A DNA stretch of 64,000 nucleotides from Fumia xinanensis (GCF_014384905.1 NZ_JACRSV010000002.1:496001-560000); one strand, 5' to 3'. Numbered from the stretch's first letter, positions 8,783-17,244 are shown. Numbers and translations: made by a program. The notes: a model not told the origin generated them from the letters alone.

Positions 8783-9244
8783 GTGGAGGAATTGGAACAG
8801 TACATCACGGAAAACCAAGAGAGCTTTTACCGCCTGGCGTACACCTACGTCAAAGACCGGGACGCCGCCCTGGACGTTGTGCAGAACGCCGTTTTGAAGG
8901 CGCTGACCCACGGGGACAGCCTGAGGGAGCCTGCGTATATGAAAACCTGGTTCTACCGGATCCTCGTCAACGAGGGGCTCAACTACATACGGAAAAACAA
9001 GCGGCTCATCCCTGTGGATGAATTTTGGGAGCAACAGGCGCCGGAAGTGGACATTCCGGGAAAGCTAGACGTTTACGCGGCGGTGGAGCGGCTCAGCCCC
9101 AATCTGCGGACGGTGGTGGTCCTGCGGTTTTTCGAAGATATGCCGTTACAGGAAATCGCGGCGGTGACCGGGCTCAATCTGAGCACGGTGAAAACCAGGC
9201 TTTACCACGCATTGAAGGTACTCAAAAAGGACATTGGGCAGTAA
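8783..9244 (+). CDS. ECF RNA polymerase sigma factor (SigV-like)
   Basis: A 153-residue extracytoplasmic-function sigma factor with region 2 (FYRLAYTYVKDRDAALDVVQNAVLKAL, MKTWFYRILVNEGLNYIRKNKR) and region 4 (LSPNLRTVVVLRFFEDMPLQEIAAVTGLNLSTVKTRLYHALKVL). The GTG at 8783 is chosen because AAAGGGGGG precedes it and family length fits; the longer frame from 8681 adds no domain. The next gene, 21 bases downstream, is a membrane protein of the RsiV type. The pair therefore looks like a SigV/RsiV envelope-stress switch, which in Bacillus and Clostridioides responds to lysozyme. The target regulon is not visible here. Confidence 0.92.
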   Translation: MEELEQYITENQESFYRLAYTYVKDRDAALDVVQNAVLKALTHGDSLREPAYMKTWFYRILVNEGLNYIRKNKRLIPVDEFWEQQAPEVDIPGKLDVYAAVERLSPNLRTVVVLRFFEDMPLQEIAAVTGLNLSTVKTRLYHALKVLKKDIGQ

Positions 9245-9265
9245 CGCCCGGAAAGGAGCGAACCC

Positions 9266-10126
9266 ATGGAAGAAAAACTCAGACGGGCAAAGGAACGTTA
9301 TGACGCCATTGAAATCCCTGAGGAGCTGGGCTCGGCGGTGCAGGACGCCATCCGCCGCGGACGGTTAAAGCGGGACAGGTGGCGGTTTTCCCCGGGAAAA
9401 ATCGCCTCCTGTGTGGCCGCCTGCGCCTGTGCCGTATTTATGGTGACGATGAACGCCTTTCCGGTGCTGGCCATGGACCTTTACGACGTGCCGCTCATCG
9501 GGGGGCTCACCAAGGTACTCACCTTCTATCGGTTTGAGGCGGCGGATGAGTCCATCTACATCCAGATGAATGTGCCGGAGCTCAAAAACACCGGCAACAG
9601 CGAGCTGGAGAGTCGGATCAACCGGGAAGTGCGGCTGCGGGTCAACGAGAAGATGGAAGAGGCCAAGGTGAGGGCCAAGGAGTTTTTTGACGCCTATCTG
9701 GCCACCGGCGGGCTCAAAGAAGAGTACATCCCCATGGATTTCAGCATCGATTACCGCATCAACTGCCAAAACGACAAGTACGTTTCCTTTACCGTGTCCA
9801 AGGCGGAGACCCAGGCCAGTTACTACGAGGAATGTGACTACTACAACATCGACATGGACACCGGCAGCGACCTGACCCTCCGAGATATGCTGGGGGAGAA
9901 TTACATCGAGCTCTGCAACGAGGCGGTACGGGAAGGCATCGCTGCAAATGAGCGGGAGAATCCCGACGACCTCTACTTCCACGACGAGATGGGCTTCCAG
10001 TCCATCGAGCCCGACCAGGATTTTTACATCAACGAGGCGGGCCATGTGGTGGTGGTATTCCCAAAATACGCCCTGGCGCCAGGATACATGGGTACTCAGG
10101 AATTTGAGGTTTTGCCGCCCCAATAA
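9266..10126 (+). CDS. RsiV-like anti-sigma factor (DUF3298)
   Basis: A 286-residue protein with a cytoplasmic N-terminal segment (about 1-48), one transmembrane helix (about 49-70, CVAACACAVFMVTMNAFPVLA), and an extracytoplasmic DUF3298-type domain ending in YINEAGHVVVVFPKYALAPGYMGTQEFEV. In characterised RsiV proteins this outer domain binds lysozyme and triggers cleavage that frees the sigma factor. The layout and adjacency to the ECF sigma gene support the same role; lysozyme sensing itself is inferred. Good ribosome site (GGAAAGGAGCG) before ATG 9266. A terminator follows at once. Confidence 0.85.
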   Translation: MEEKLRRAKERYDAIEIPEELGSAVQDAIRRGRLKRDRWRFSPGKIASCVAACACAVFMVTMNAFPVLAMDLYDVPLIGGLTKVLTFYRFEAADESIYIQMNVPELKNTGNSELESRINREVRLRVNEKMEEAKVRAKEFFDAYLATGGLKEEYIPMDFSIDYRINCQNDKYVSFTVSKAETQASYYEECDYYNIDMDTGSDLTLRDMLGENYIELCNEAVREGIAANERENPDDLYFHDEMGFQSIEPDQDFYINEAGHVVVVFPKYALAPGYMGTQEFEVLPPQ

Positions 10127-10141
10127 AGAAAGAGCAATCAA

Positions 10142-10172
10142 AATCCCCGGAAGGTAATCTTCCGGGGATTTG
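10142..10172 (+). terminator. Terminator of sigma/anti-sigma operon
   Basis: ATCCCCGGAAG-gtaat-CTTCCGGGGAT perfect 11-bp hairpin, followed by TTGTCATTT. Confidence 0.75.
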
Positions 10173-10320
10173 TCATTTATGCAGGTTTTTCGATAAGTTA
10201 TGCTGTTTTTCATAGATTACATCGGAGAATATAGACATATTATGGTGAATATGTTAGAATGTTCTGGAAAAAAGGGAAACGGTTTTGTTTCAGTTTTTCC
10301 CTGGAAGAGAGGTGCTCCGC

Positions 10321-12531
10321 ATGGGAGGCGGCGAATTTCCAGACGGCAAAGATTTCTCAAAGGGGGAAAGCGGGCATCCCTTTATCGCTCACAAATCCGA
10401 GGACGGGGCCCGGGAGGAACCCATATTGGAGCATCTGCTCAAAACCGCCCGGCTGGCAAGGGAATTTGCCGGGGTATTTGGGGCGGGGGACCTGGGGGAG
10501 CTTGCGGCCATGGGCCATGACACGGGCAAATACAGCCGTGAGTTTAAAAGGCGCATCCGGGAAAACGGGCCCAGGGTGGATCATTCCACAGCCGGGGCGA
10601 AGGAACTGTACCGGCTGGGTTCGGCGGAGGCAGCCCTCTGTGTGGCCGGGCATCACGTGGGGCTCCCCGAGGAAGGGTCCCCGGGGGACCTGCCGGACAA
10701 GCCCTCCCTTTTCGGACGGCTGAAGCGGGAAATCCCTAATTACAGCGCGTTTGCCGGGGAGGTGATTTTTTCCCCGCCGGGCAAGCGGGTGTTTGAGACG
10801 GAATTTGAGCGGATGTTTTTCACGCGGATGCTGTTTTCAGCCCTTACCGATGCGGATTATCTCGCCACCGAGGATTTTATGACCGGCGGGAAGGTGACGC
10901 GAGGCGGGTACGACGGAATTCCGGCGCTGCTTGCGGCCTTTGAGCGGTATGCGGAGGAAAAGAAATGGGACGCGCCGAAAAACGATTTGAAATGGATGCG
11001 GCGGGATATTCTCGGCTGGTGCCGCAAAGCGGCGCGGGGAGAGCGGGGACTTTACAGCCTGACGGCACCTCCGGGGGCGGGAAAAGCCACGGCTTCCCTG
11101 GCCTTTGCGCTTCATCATGGGGTGAAACACGGCCTCAGACGGGTGATTTACGTCATTCCCCACACCTCGCTCATCGAACAGACGGCAAAAAAATTTCGGG
11201 AGATTTTGGGGGCGGGGAACGTGCTGGAGCACCATTCCGGCGCCTCCTTCGACAAGGACGACGACGGGTTTGACGACAAACTCCGGCTTTCCGCCGAGAA
11301 CTGGGACGCGCCGGTCATTGTCACCACTGGCGCGGAGTTCTTTGGGTCCCTTTACGGGCGCAGGCCGTCTCAGTGCCGGAAGCTCCACAACATCGCCGGG
11401 AGCGCAGTGATTTTCGACGAACCCCAGACCATTCCTCTGAAGGTGCTGCGGCCCTGCGTTAAGGCCATTGGCGCGTTGGTGAGGGACTACGGGGTGACGG
11501 CGGTGCTCTGCACCGCGACACAGCCCGCCCTCGGCCGGTTTTTCCCGGAAGGGATGAAGGTGCGGGAAATCTGCCCCGACCAGGAGGGGCTTTACAAGCG
11601 GTTCCGGCGGGCGAAGCTCTTGCCCGTCGGGAAGCAGAGTCTGGGGGCCGTGGCCGGGCGGATGAGCGGCATGGAGGCGGCCCTTGCCGTTTTGACGACG
11701 CGGAAACAGGCTTACGAGCTTTTTGCGGCCCTCCCAAAACACGGGCGGTTTCACCTGTCCGCCCTCATGTGCCCCGCCCACCGATTGGAGGTGCTCGGGG
11801 AGATAAAAAGGCGGCTGAAAGACCCGGAAAAGCCCCCCTGCCGTGTGGCGGCCACATCGCTGATCGAAGTGGGGGCGGAGCTGGATTTTCCGGCGGTGTT
11901 TCGGACGGAAGCGGGGCTTGATTCCATCCTCCGGGCGGCGGGGCTCTGCAACCGGGAGGGGGAGAACCCTTTGGAAGAGAGCTTTGTGTACATATTTGAG
12001 CCGGAGGACACGCCGCCGGCCTCTCTCAAAAAATACATAGCCATTTACAGGGAGACGGCGGAGCGGGCGGAGGATCTCGGTTCCCCGGAAGCGGTAAAGG
12101 CTTATTTCGACGCTCTCCATCAGTGGGAGGAGGACGTCCTCGGCGAGCGGGGGATGGATGAGGAAAACATTCTGCGGATCATCGAGGACGGGTTTCAGGG
12201 AGGGAAAATGCCTTTTCTGGAGGTAGACCGCAGGTTCCAGCTCATGAGCGGTCATACCAAAGCGGTACTCATCCCGTGGGACGGCAAGGCGCGGAAAATC
12301 CGCCGGGCGCTGCTGCAGGGGAAGCTGTCCCGCAAGAGGCTGCGGGAGGCGGGGCCCTATCTCGTCAACGTCTATCCCGGGCATTTTGAGGCGCTGAAAC
12401 GGGCCGGGGCAATCCTGACGGTAGGGAAAGATCTGGCGGTGCTGGCGACGGAGACAATCGGCGAGGAGCCGGCGGTGTATTCCAAGGAGACGGGGCTTTC
12501 TTTGTTGGAGGAGGACTTCACCCAGGGCTAG
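10321..12531 (+). CDS. cas3: CRISPR-associated helicase/nuclease Cas3 (type I-C) with altered helicase motifs
   Basis: A 736-residue HD-plus-SF2 Cas3. HD nuclease residues look intact: MGHDTGKYS (about 73), DHSTAGAKEL (about 93), AGHHVG (about 110) and SALTDADYL (about 178). The helicase part is full length but departs from consensus at key sites. Walker A is PPGAGKATA, with Ala where GK(T/S) is expected. Motif II is FDEPQTIP. Motif III is CTATQPAL. Motif V is SLIEVGAELDFP instead of GVD-x-DFP. Motif VI is RAAGLCNREG instead of QAAGRCNREG, losing the arginine. ATP hydrolysis and translocation are thus doubtful. The ATG at 10321 follows AGAGAGGTG; a TTG at 10285 would add 12 residues. The next cas gene is 677 bases downstream, beyond an array. 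Confidence 0.95.
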   Translation: MGGGEFPDGKDFSKGESGHPFIAHKSEDGAREEPILEHLLKTARLAREFAGVFGAGDLGELAAMGHDTGKYSREFKRRIRENGPRVDHSTAGAKELYRLGSAEAALCVAGHHVGLPEEGSPGDLPDKPSLFGRLKREIPNYSAFAGEVIFSPPGKRVFETEFERMFFTRMLFSALTDADYLATEDFMTGGKVTRGGYDGIPALLAAFERYAEEKKWDAPKNDLKWMRRDILGWCRKAARGERGLYSLTAPPGAGKATASLAFALHHGVKHGLRRVIYVIPHTSLIEQTAKKFREILGAGNVLEHHSGASFDKDDDGFDDKLRLSAENWDAPVIVTTGAEFFGSLYGRRPSQCRKLHNIAGSAVIFDEPQTIPLKVLRPCVKAIGALVRDYGVTAVLCTATQPALGRFFPEGMKVREICPDQEGLYKRFRRAKLLPVGKQSLGAVAGRMSGMEAALAVLTTRKQAYELFAALPKHGRFHLSALMCPAHRLEVLGEIKRRLKDPEKPPCRVAATSLIEVGAELDFPAVFRTEAGLDSILRAAGLCNREGENPLEESFVYIFEPEDTPPASLKKYIAIYRETAERAEDLGSPEAVKAYFDALHQWEEDVLGERGMDEENILRIIEDGFQGGKMPFLEVDRRFQLMSGHTKAVLIPWDGKARKIRRALLQGKLSRKRLREAGPYLVNVYPGHFEALKRAGAILTVGKDLAVLATETIGEEPAVYSKETGLSLLEEDFTQG

Positions 12532-12537
12532 GCGGAG

Positions 12538-12963
12538 GCGGCTCCTGACGTGGGGGCGTGAATGGAAACCCGCGCCGAAAAGCGGGATATACAAGCCGTC
12601 ATCCGGTCGCCCCTCACGTAGGGGTGAATTGAAAAAGCAATTCAGAGGAAACAATGGGGGTTCATAACCTATCGCCCCTCGCACAGGGACGTGACTTGAA
12701 ACAGACAGGCGGAGAAATTCATGACCGGTCATAAGGCTGCCCTTCACGCGGGGAGTGGATGGAAACATGGCCGGTACCGAGCTGATGGCCGATGCTACCA
12801 GGCCGCCCCTTACGTAGGGACGTGACTTGAAACATGGGTGGATCGGGAAGCGGGACAATTACCATGGTCGCCCCTCACGCAAGGGGCGGGAATGGAAACA
12901 CCGATAAGCAGGTATTCCAGCTGGAGCGCTCAGGCCGTCCCTTACAGGGGCGTGACTTAAAAC
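12538..12963 (+). CRISPR. CRISPR array 2 between cas3 and cas5c
   Basis: Seven recognisable repeats: 12538-12569, 12606-12635, 12671-12702, 12735-12766, 12802-12833, 12867-12899 and 12934-12963, with spacers of 36, 35, 32, 35, 33 and 34 bases. Repeats are of the GTCGCCCCT-ACG-AGGGGCG-TTGAAAC kind but no two are identical. Endings vary (GTGACTTGAAAC, GGGAATGGAAAC, GTGACTTAAAAC). Repeats 2, 6 and 7 keep CCCC/GGGG or CG(C/T)CCC/GGGGCG stems; 3, 4 and 5 carry a mismatch. It begins 7 bases after the cas3 stop, in the same direction, so it splits the cas operon and would be transcribed with it. Confidence 0.88.
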
Positions 12964-13137
12964 AGTATGAAACAAAAAGCCCCTATTCTGGCTATTGCTA
13001 CCCCTTTAACCGGAGGTGTGGATGACCCTCTGTCGGGCCTTTGCCTGTTCCGTCACGCCTCGCGCAAGAGCGGTTTGCAGTTCTTTGGCGGTGCTGCGTG
13101 CCAGCCTCGTTTGGGTGCGGCGTTGAAATATTGATAG
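12964..13137 (+). repeat. Decayed tail of CRISPR array 2
   Basis: Continuing at the array's period, 12996-13028 (GCTACCCCTTT...GTGTGGATGACCC) and 13097-13129 (ending GCGGCGTTGAAAT) resemble further repeats that have lost most identity. The interval between is off-period. No gene is called here. Confidence 0.4.
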
Positions 13138-13208
13138 GAAAAACGGGCTTTTTTGCCGCACGTGTCCGGCGGGGGCGCTGGGCGCAAATAAAGAAAGGTG
13201 TGACGGTT

Positions 13209-13862
13209 ATGGCGATTCGAGTGGAGGCGTGGGGGGATTACGCCCTCTTTACCCGGCCGGAAATGAAGGTGGAGCGGGTATCCTACGACGTGATGACCCC
13301 GTCGGCCGCCCGGGGGCTCATCGAGGCGGTGTACTGGCATCCGGGATTGCGGTGGCACATCGACCGGATTTACGTGCTAAATCCCATCCGTTTTGCGGGA
13401 ATCCGCCGCAACGAGGTGAAAAGCGTCGTGTCAGTCAGCAATGTCCGCACCGTCATGTCCGGCGGGCAAAAGCCCCTTTACATCGACCGGTCGGCCGACA
13501 TCCAGCAGCGGGCGGCTATGGTGCTCAAGGACGTGCGGTACGTCATCGAGGCCCATTTTACCCTGACTGACCGGGCCAGTGACGCCGACAGTCCCGGCAA
13601 GTTTCAGGACATCGTGAAACGGCGGCTGGAGTCGGGAAAATGCTACCATACCCCCTATTTCGGATGCCGGGAATTCCCGGCCAGCTTCCGGCGGTTTGCC
13701 GGCGGGGAGCCTCTGACTGCTTATCCCGGCGAGACGAAGGATCTCGGCTACATGCTTTACGACATGGACTACAGCGACCCGGAAAACATCACCCCCACCT
13801 TTTTTCGGGCACAGCTTGTAAACGGGGTGCTGGACCTGCGGGACTGCGAGGTGGTCCGATGA
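13209..13862 (+). CDS. cas5c: CRISPR-associated endoribonuclease Cas5c/Cas5d
   Basis: A 217-residue Cas5d, which in type I-C replaces Cas6. It cuts pre-crRNA at the base of the repeat hairpin, then stays with the crRNA in Cascade. Family sequence is clear throughout: WGDYALFTRPEMKVERVSYDVMTPSAARGLIEAVYW, RWHIDRIYVLNPIRF, IRRNEVKS, QRAAMVLKDVRYVIEAHF, and the C-terminal GCREFPASFRRF and LGYMLYDMDY. Upstream frame (from 13041) is array-derived; ATG 13209 follows AAGAAAGGTGTGACGGTT. Its stop overlaps the cas8c start by four bases (ATGA). Its substrate hairpins are those of the variable arrays described here. Confidence 0.95.
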   Translation: MAIRVEAWGDYALFTRPEMKVERVSYDVMTPSAARGLIEAVYWHPGLRWHIDRIYVLNPIRFAGIRRNEVKSVVSVSNVRTVMSGGQKPLYIDRSADIQQRAAMVLKDVRYVIEAHFTLTDRASDADSPGKFQDIVKRRLESGKCYHTPYFGCREFPASFRRFAGGEPLTAYPGETKDLGYMLYDMDYSDPENITPTFFRAQLVNGVLDLRDCEVVR

Positions 13863-15679
13863 TTTTGGAGGCGTTGTGTTCCTATTACGAAACCCTGCTC
13901 CGAAGAGGGGAAGCGGCCCGGCCGGGGTGGAGCCCCGCCAAGGTGGGGTTTATCCTCATCCTGAGCCCTCAAGGGGAACTGCGGGACGTTTTGCCCCTTC
14001 GGGATGATGGGGGGAGGGTCCCCGTCATGCTGGTGCCGGAGCAGGCGAAGCGTTCCTCCGGGTTTAAGCCCAATTTTCTCTGCGACGGCTCCGCCTATCT
14101 TCTGGGGCTGGACAGCAAGGGGAACCCTAAGCGGGCCATCGGCTGCTTCGCCTCCAGCAAGGCCTTCCATGAGGAACTGCTGGGCGGGCTGCCGAATCCC
14201 TGCGCCAAGGCGGTCTGCGCCTTTTTCGGCCGGTGGGAGCCGGAGAAAGCCCCGGAAAACCCGGTGTTGGCCCCGTATCTCAGTGAAATTCTCAAAGGGG
14301 GGAACCTTCTTTTCCGGGTGGGCGGTAAATTCGTCCACAAGGATGAGGAAATCGCCGCCCGCTGGGATGAAAGATACCGGGAACCCCATGCGGACGCAGT
14401 GGTGGGACGGTGTCTGGTCACAGGGGAGAAAGGGCCCATCGCCAGGACCCACCCGTCGGTCAAAGGGGTGCGCGGAACCCAGCAGACCGGGGCGAGCCTT
14501 GTTTCCTTCAATGGGGATTCCTTTGAGTCCTACGGGAAAAAGCAGAGCTTTAACGCCCCCATCAGCCGGCGGGCGGCCTTTGCCTACACCACCGCCCTGA
14601 ACCGGCTCATAGCCGACAGGGAGTATGTCCAGCACATGGGGGACGCCACGGTGGTCTACTGGGCGGAGACAGGGGAACGGGCTTACAGCGATCTGTTCGC
14701 CGGCGTCACCGGCGGGAAGGAGATTTTTGTTCGGCAGGGGGAAGGGGCGGCCGGCCCGGAGGAAAAAATCCCCTTTACCGAGGCGATCCTCAAGCGGGCC
14801 ATGAGCGAGCTGGCCCGGGGGCGTCCCTACGATTTAAACGGGGTGGTCCTCCTGCCGGGAACCCGGTTTTTCGTGCTGGGTCTTTCGCCCAGCGCGGCGC
14901 GGGTGTCGGTGCGGTTTTTCTATCAGGACAGCTTCGGGCATTTCATGAAAAACATCTGGGATCATTACGTGCGGCTGCAAATCGAGAGACCCGTTTTTAT
15001 CGAGCGGGAGCTTGTTTCAGTGGGGAGGCTCCTCTATGAGACAGTGAACAAAAAATCCGCCAAAAAAGAGGCCCAGCCGAACCTCACAGAAGGGGTCATG
15101 GCGGCGGTGCTGAACGGCGGCGCCTATCCCCGGGCCCTCTACAGCGCCGTTTTGCTCCGAATTCGGGCCGAGGGGGAGCTCCCCTACGCCAAAGCGGCGG
15201 TCATAAAGGCATTTCTCTTAAAAAACAGCAGCAACAAAGCCATTAAGGAGGCGGTGGGAACCGTGAAATTAAACGAGGATTCAAACTATCTCCCCTACGT
15301 GCTGGGGCGGCTTTTTTCGCTTCTCGAGAACATCCAGCAGGCGGCACTTCCCGGCGTAATTACCACCGTCAAGGACCGGTATTTTATTGCAGCGGCGACC
15401 ACGCCCCTGTCGGTGTTCCCAAAACTTTTACAGCTTCAGAACAGCCATATGAAGGTGCTGGAGCGGGAGAAACCGGGCCTTGCCGTGGGGCTTAAAAAAC
15501 AGCTGGGGGACCTGACCGGGCGGATGGAGGAAAATTTCCCCCGAATCATGACTCAGGAGGAGCAGGGGGCTTTTTATATCGGCTACTATCACCAGACTCA
15601 GAAGCGGTACGCGGGAAAAACCACCGAAAAGGCGGAGGAGGAAAAACAAAATGGCAAAGCCAATCAAAAACCGGTATGA
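13859..15679 (+). CDS. cas8c: Cascade large subunit Cas8c (Csd1)
   Basis: A 606-residue Csd1/Cas8c, the large subunit that recognises the PAM and supports Cas3 recruitment in type I-C. Family landmarks include the N-terminal LEALCSYYETLL, KRSSGFKPNFLCDGSAYLLGL, CLVTGEKGPIARTHPSVKGVRGTQQTGASLVSFNGDSFESYGK, and AFAYTTALNRLI, and a C-terminal helical region ending GAFYIGYYHQTQKRYAGK. Length is normal for the family. ATG 13859 overlaps the cas5c stop and its own end overlaps cas7c by 29 bases, so the three genes are translationally linked. No frameshift or internal stop is seen. Confidence 0.95.
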   Translation: MILEALCSYYETLLRRGEAARPGWSPAKVGFILILSPQGELRDVLPLRDDGGRVPVMLVPEQAKRSSGFKPNFLCDGSAYLLGLDSKGNPKRAIGCFASSKAFHEELLGGLPNPCAKAVCAFFGRWEPEKAPENPVLAPYLSEILKGGNLLFRVGGKFVHKDEEIAARWDERYREPHADAVVGRCLVTGEKGPIARTHPSVKGVRGTQQTGASLVSFNGDSFESYGKKQSFNAPISRRAAFAYTTALNRLIADREYVQHMGDATVVYWAETGERAYSDLFAGVTGGKEIFVRQGEGAAGPEEKIPFTEAILKRAMSELARGRPYDLNGVVLLPGTRFFVLGLSPSAARVSVRFFYQDSFGHFMKNIWDHYVRLQIERPVFIERELVSVGRLLYETVNKKSAKKEAQPNLTEGVMAAVLNGGAYPRALYSAVLLRIRAEGELPYAKAAVIKAFLLKNSSNKAIKEAVGTVKLNEDSNYLPYVLGRLFSLLENIQQAALPGVITTVKDRYFIAAATTPLSVFPKLLQLQNSHMKVLEREKPGLAVGLKKQLGDLTGRMEENFPRIMTQEEQGAFYIGYYHQTQKRYAGKTTEKAEEEKQNGKANQKPV

Positions 15680-16547
15680 TTTCGTGATACTCTTTGACGT
15701 AGAAAACGGAAATCCCAATGGCGACCCGGACGCGGGCAATGTACCCCGGTTCGACCCGGAGACCAATTACGGCATCGTCACCGACGTCTGCCTCAAGCGG
15801 AAAATCCGCGATTATGTAGAAACGGTCAAGGAGGACGCCCCCGGCTATCGCATCTACATCAAAAGCGGGGTGCCCTTAAACCGCAGCGACGCTGAGGCGT
15901 ACGCCTACCTGGGGTTGGACAGCAAATCGGTGAAGGAGCGGAAAAAGGACGACCCCACCCTGGACATTCAGGTGCGGGACTTTATGTGCGAGAATTTTTA
16001 CGACATCCGCACCTTCGGGGCGGTGATGACCACCTTCATGAAGGATTCCTTGAACTGCGGGCAGGTCCGGGGCCCGGTCCAGTTGGGATTTGCAAGGAGT
16101 ATCGAGCCTATTTATCCCCAGGAGGTGACCATCACCCGGCTGGCCGTCACCACCGAGGAGGACGCGGCGACGAAGAACAACACCATGGGGTACAAGTATA
16201 TCGTCCCCTATGCCCTTTACCGGGCGGAAGGATATGTTTCGGCTAACCTGGCCCGAAAGACCACCGGCTTTGGCGAGGAGGACCTGGAGCTGTTGTGGGA
16301 CGCTATCGTCAACATGTTTGAGAACGACCGGTCGGCAGGGCGGGGCAAAATGGCTGTGCGGCAGCTCATCATCTTCAAGCATGCCTCCGAGTTGGGAAAC
16401 GCCCCGTCCTACAAGTTGTTTGACACGGTGACGGTGACTCGGAAAGACCCTGTGAGCCCGCTTCCTGCCCGCAGCTACAGAGACTATGACGTGGAAATCG
16501 ACCGAGAAGCAGTGCCCGAGGGGGTGGAAGTCATCGTCAGGGGGTAA
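15651..16547 (+). CDS. cas7c: Cascade backbone subunit Cas7c (Csd2)
   Basis: A 298-residue Csd2/Cas7 RAMP protein that forms the crRNA-binding filament. Diagnostic stretches are NRYDFVILFDVENGNPNGDPDAGN, DVCLKRKIRDYV, FYDIRTFGAVMTT, CGQVRGPVQLGFARSI, and a C-terminal PLPARSYRDYDVEID. ATG 15651 has GGAGGAGGAAAAACAA upstream, inside the cas8c reading frame. In a normal type I-C locus cas4-cas1-cas2 follow; here an array remnant follows immediately and no adaptation gene is found anywhere in the window. Confidence 0.96.
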   Translation: MAKPIKNRYDFVILFDVENGNPNGDPDAGNVPRFDPETNYGIVTDVCLKRKIRDYVETVKEDAPGYRIYIKSGVPLNRSDAEAYAYLGLDSKSVKERKKDDPTLDIQVRDFMCENFYDIRTFGAVMTTFMKDSLNCGQVRGPVQLGFARSIEPIYPQEVTITRLAVTTEEDAATKNNTMGYKYIVPYALYRAEGYVSANLARKTTGFGEEDLELLWDAIVNMFENDRSAGRGKMAVRQLIIFKHASELGNAPSYKLFDTVTVTRKDPVSPLPARSYRDYDVEIDREAVPEGVEVIVRG

Positions 16548-16558
16548 CGGGGAAAATT

Positions 16559-16803
16559 TTGTTCTGGATAGGCGGGATGTGATTTGAAACATCTGCCCGT
16601 TCCACAAAAAATTATCGCTGCCGTTTATCGCCCCTTACACAGGGGCGCGGGTTGAAACCTCCTTTTAATATGATTCCTTCTAATCTTTGGGCGGTCACCC
16701 CTCACGTAGGGGCGCGGGTTGAAATTCATACAGGGCTTGGGCTTAGTCCAGAGTTTGTTCGGCTGACCTGCGGGTGTAACCTTTCATTGGCGCGGGTTTT
16801 CCA
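16559..16803 (+). CRISPR. CRISPR array 3 downstream of cas7c, short and decaying
   Basis: Repeats at 16559-16590 (weak, ends GATTTGAAAC), 16627-16658 and 16694-16725 (both good, ending GCGCGGGTTGAAA(C/T)), and a probable remnant at about 16775-16803. Spacers of 36 and 35 bases separate the first three. The two good repeats match each other at nearly all positions and represent the ancestral type: CGCCCC/GGGGCG stem. The array begins 11 bases after the cas7c stop, on the same strand. Confidence 0.8.
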
Positions 16804-16806
16804 TCC

Positions 16807-16830
16807 CATCGCCTTGTGTACAAGGCGATG
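16807..16830. repeat. Perfect inverted repeat after array 3
   Basis: CATCGCCTTG-tgta-CAAGGCGATG, 10-bp arms, immediately after the last array remnant. Only three A and no T-tract follow, so it is not a standard terminator. Confidence 0.6.
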
Positions 16831-16973
16831 AAATCCCAATCCATTTATGTGCTAACTGACGAAAATTAGGGGCCAAAGTACAAAATTTGATAAAAAACCG
16901 TGAATGCGCTTTTTCGACAAATTATGCTATGGAAATTTGCTAAACTATATACAGGTTGTTTGTGCAATCTCCT

Positions 16974-17010
16974 CAAAAAACCGTCCTCAGACCTTGAGTC
17001 TGAAGACGGC
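16974..17010 (-). terminator. Terminator of the small membrane-protein gene
   Basis: Read on the minus strand: CCGTCTTCAGAC-tcaag-GTCTGAGGACGG followed by TTTTTTG. Confidence 0.8.
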
Positions 17011-17037
17011 TTTCTCCTTTTTATGGCAAAATTTTGC

Positions 17038-17244
17038 TTATTCTGGTTTTTGGTGTTCTTCGAGATAGATGTTCGCTGCTGCTTCCAGCGTGGGCAGGGT
17101 TTTCTGCGCAGTATCTAAGTAGCGGTAGAGCTTGTATACGAGCAGGCCTCCCACAGCGGACAGCACCGCCGCCATAACGCCGAGAACCGCCCCTACGACA
17201 GCCACGATGTTTCCCATCGCTTTGAGTTTTGCAGAATGCTTCAT
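17038..17244 (-). CDS. Small single-pass membrane protein, unknown function
   Basis: A 68-residue protein starting MKHSAKLKAMGNIV, with a hydrophobic helix at about 11-36 (VAVVGAVLGVMAAVLSAVGGLLVYKLY) and a short charged tail ending EEHQKPE. The ATG at 17244 follows AAAGGGGGATTT; the longer frame up to 17277 is less likely. It has its own terminator and is transcribed away from the DUF362 gene. I do not recognise a family. Codon use and hydrophobic pattern make it a believable gene. Confidence 0.65.
   Translation of the reverse strand: MKHSAKLKAMGNIVAVVGAVLGVMAAVLSAVGGLLVYKLYRYLDTAQKTLPTLEAAANIYLEEHQKPE

Noticed and set aside
10837..12858. A 673-codon open frame antisense to cas3
   Set aside because: It is the mirror of a GC-rich gene with strong third-position bias. 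The protein is Pro/Arg/His-rich without any domain, and cas3 on the other strand has clear homology.
12967..13137. A 56-codon plus-strand frame (MKQKAPILAIATPLTGG...)
   Set aside because: It runs through a spacer and decayed repeats of array 2, has no ribosome site and no recognisable family.
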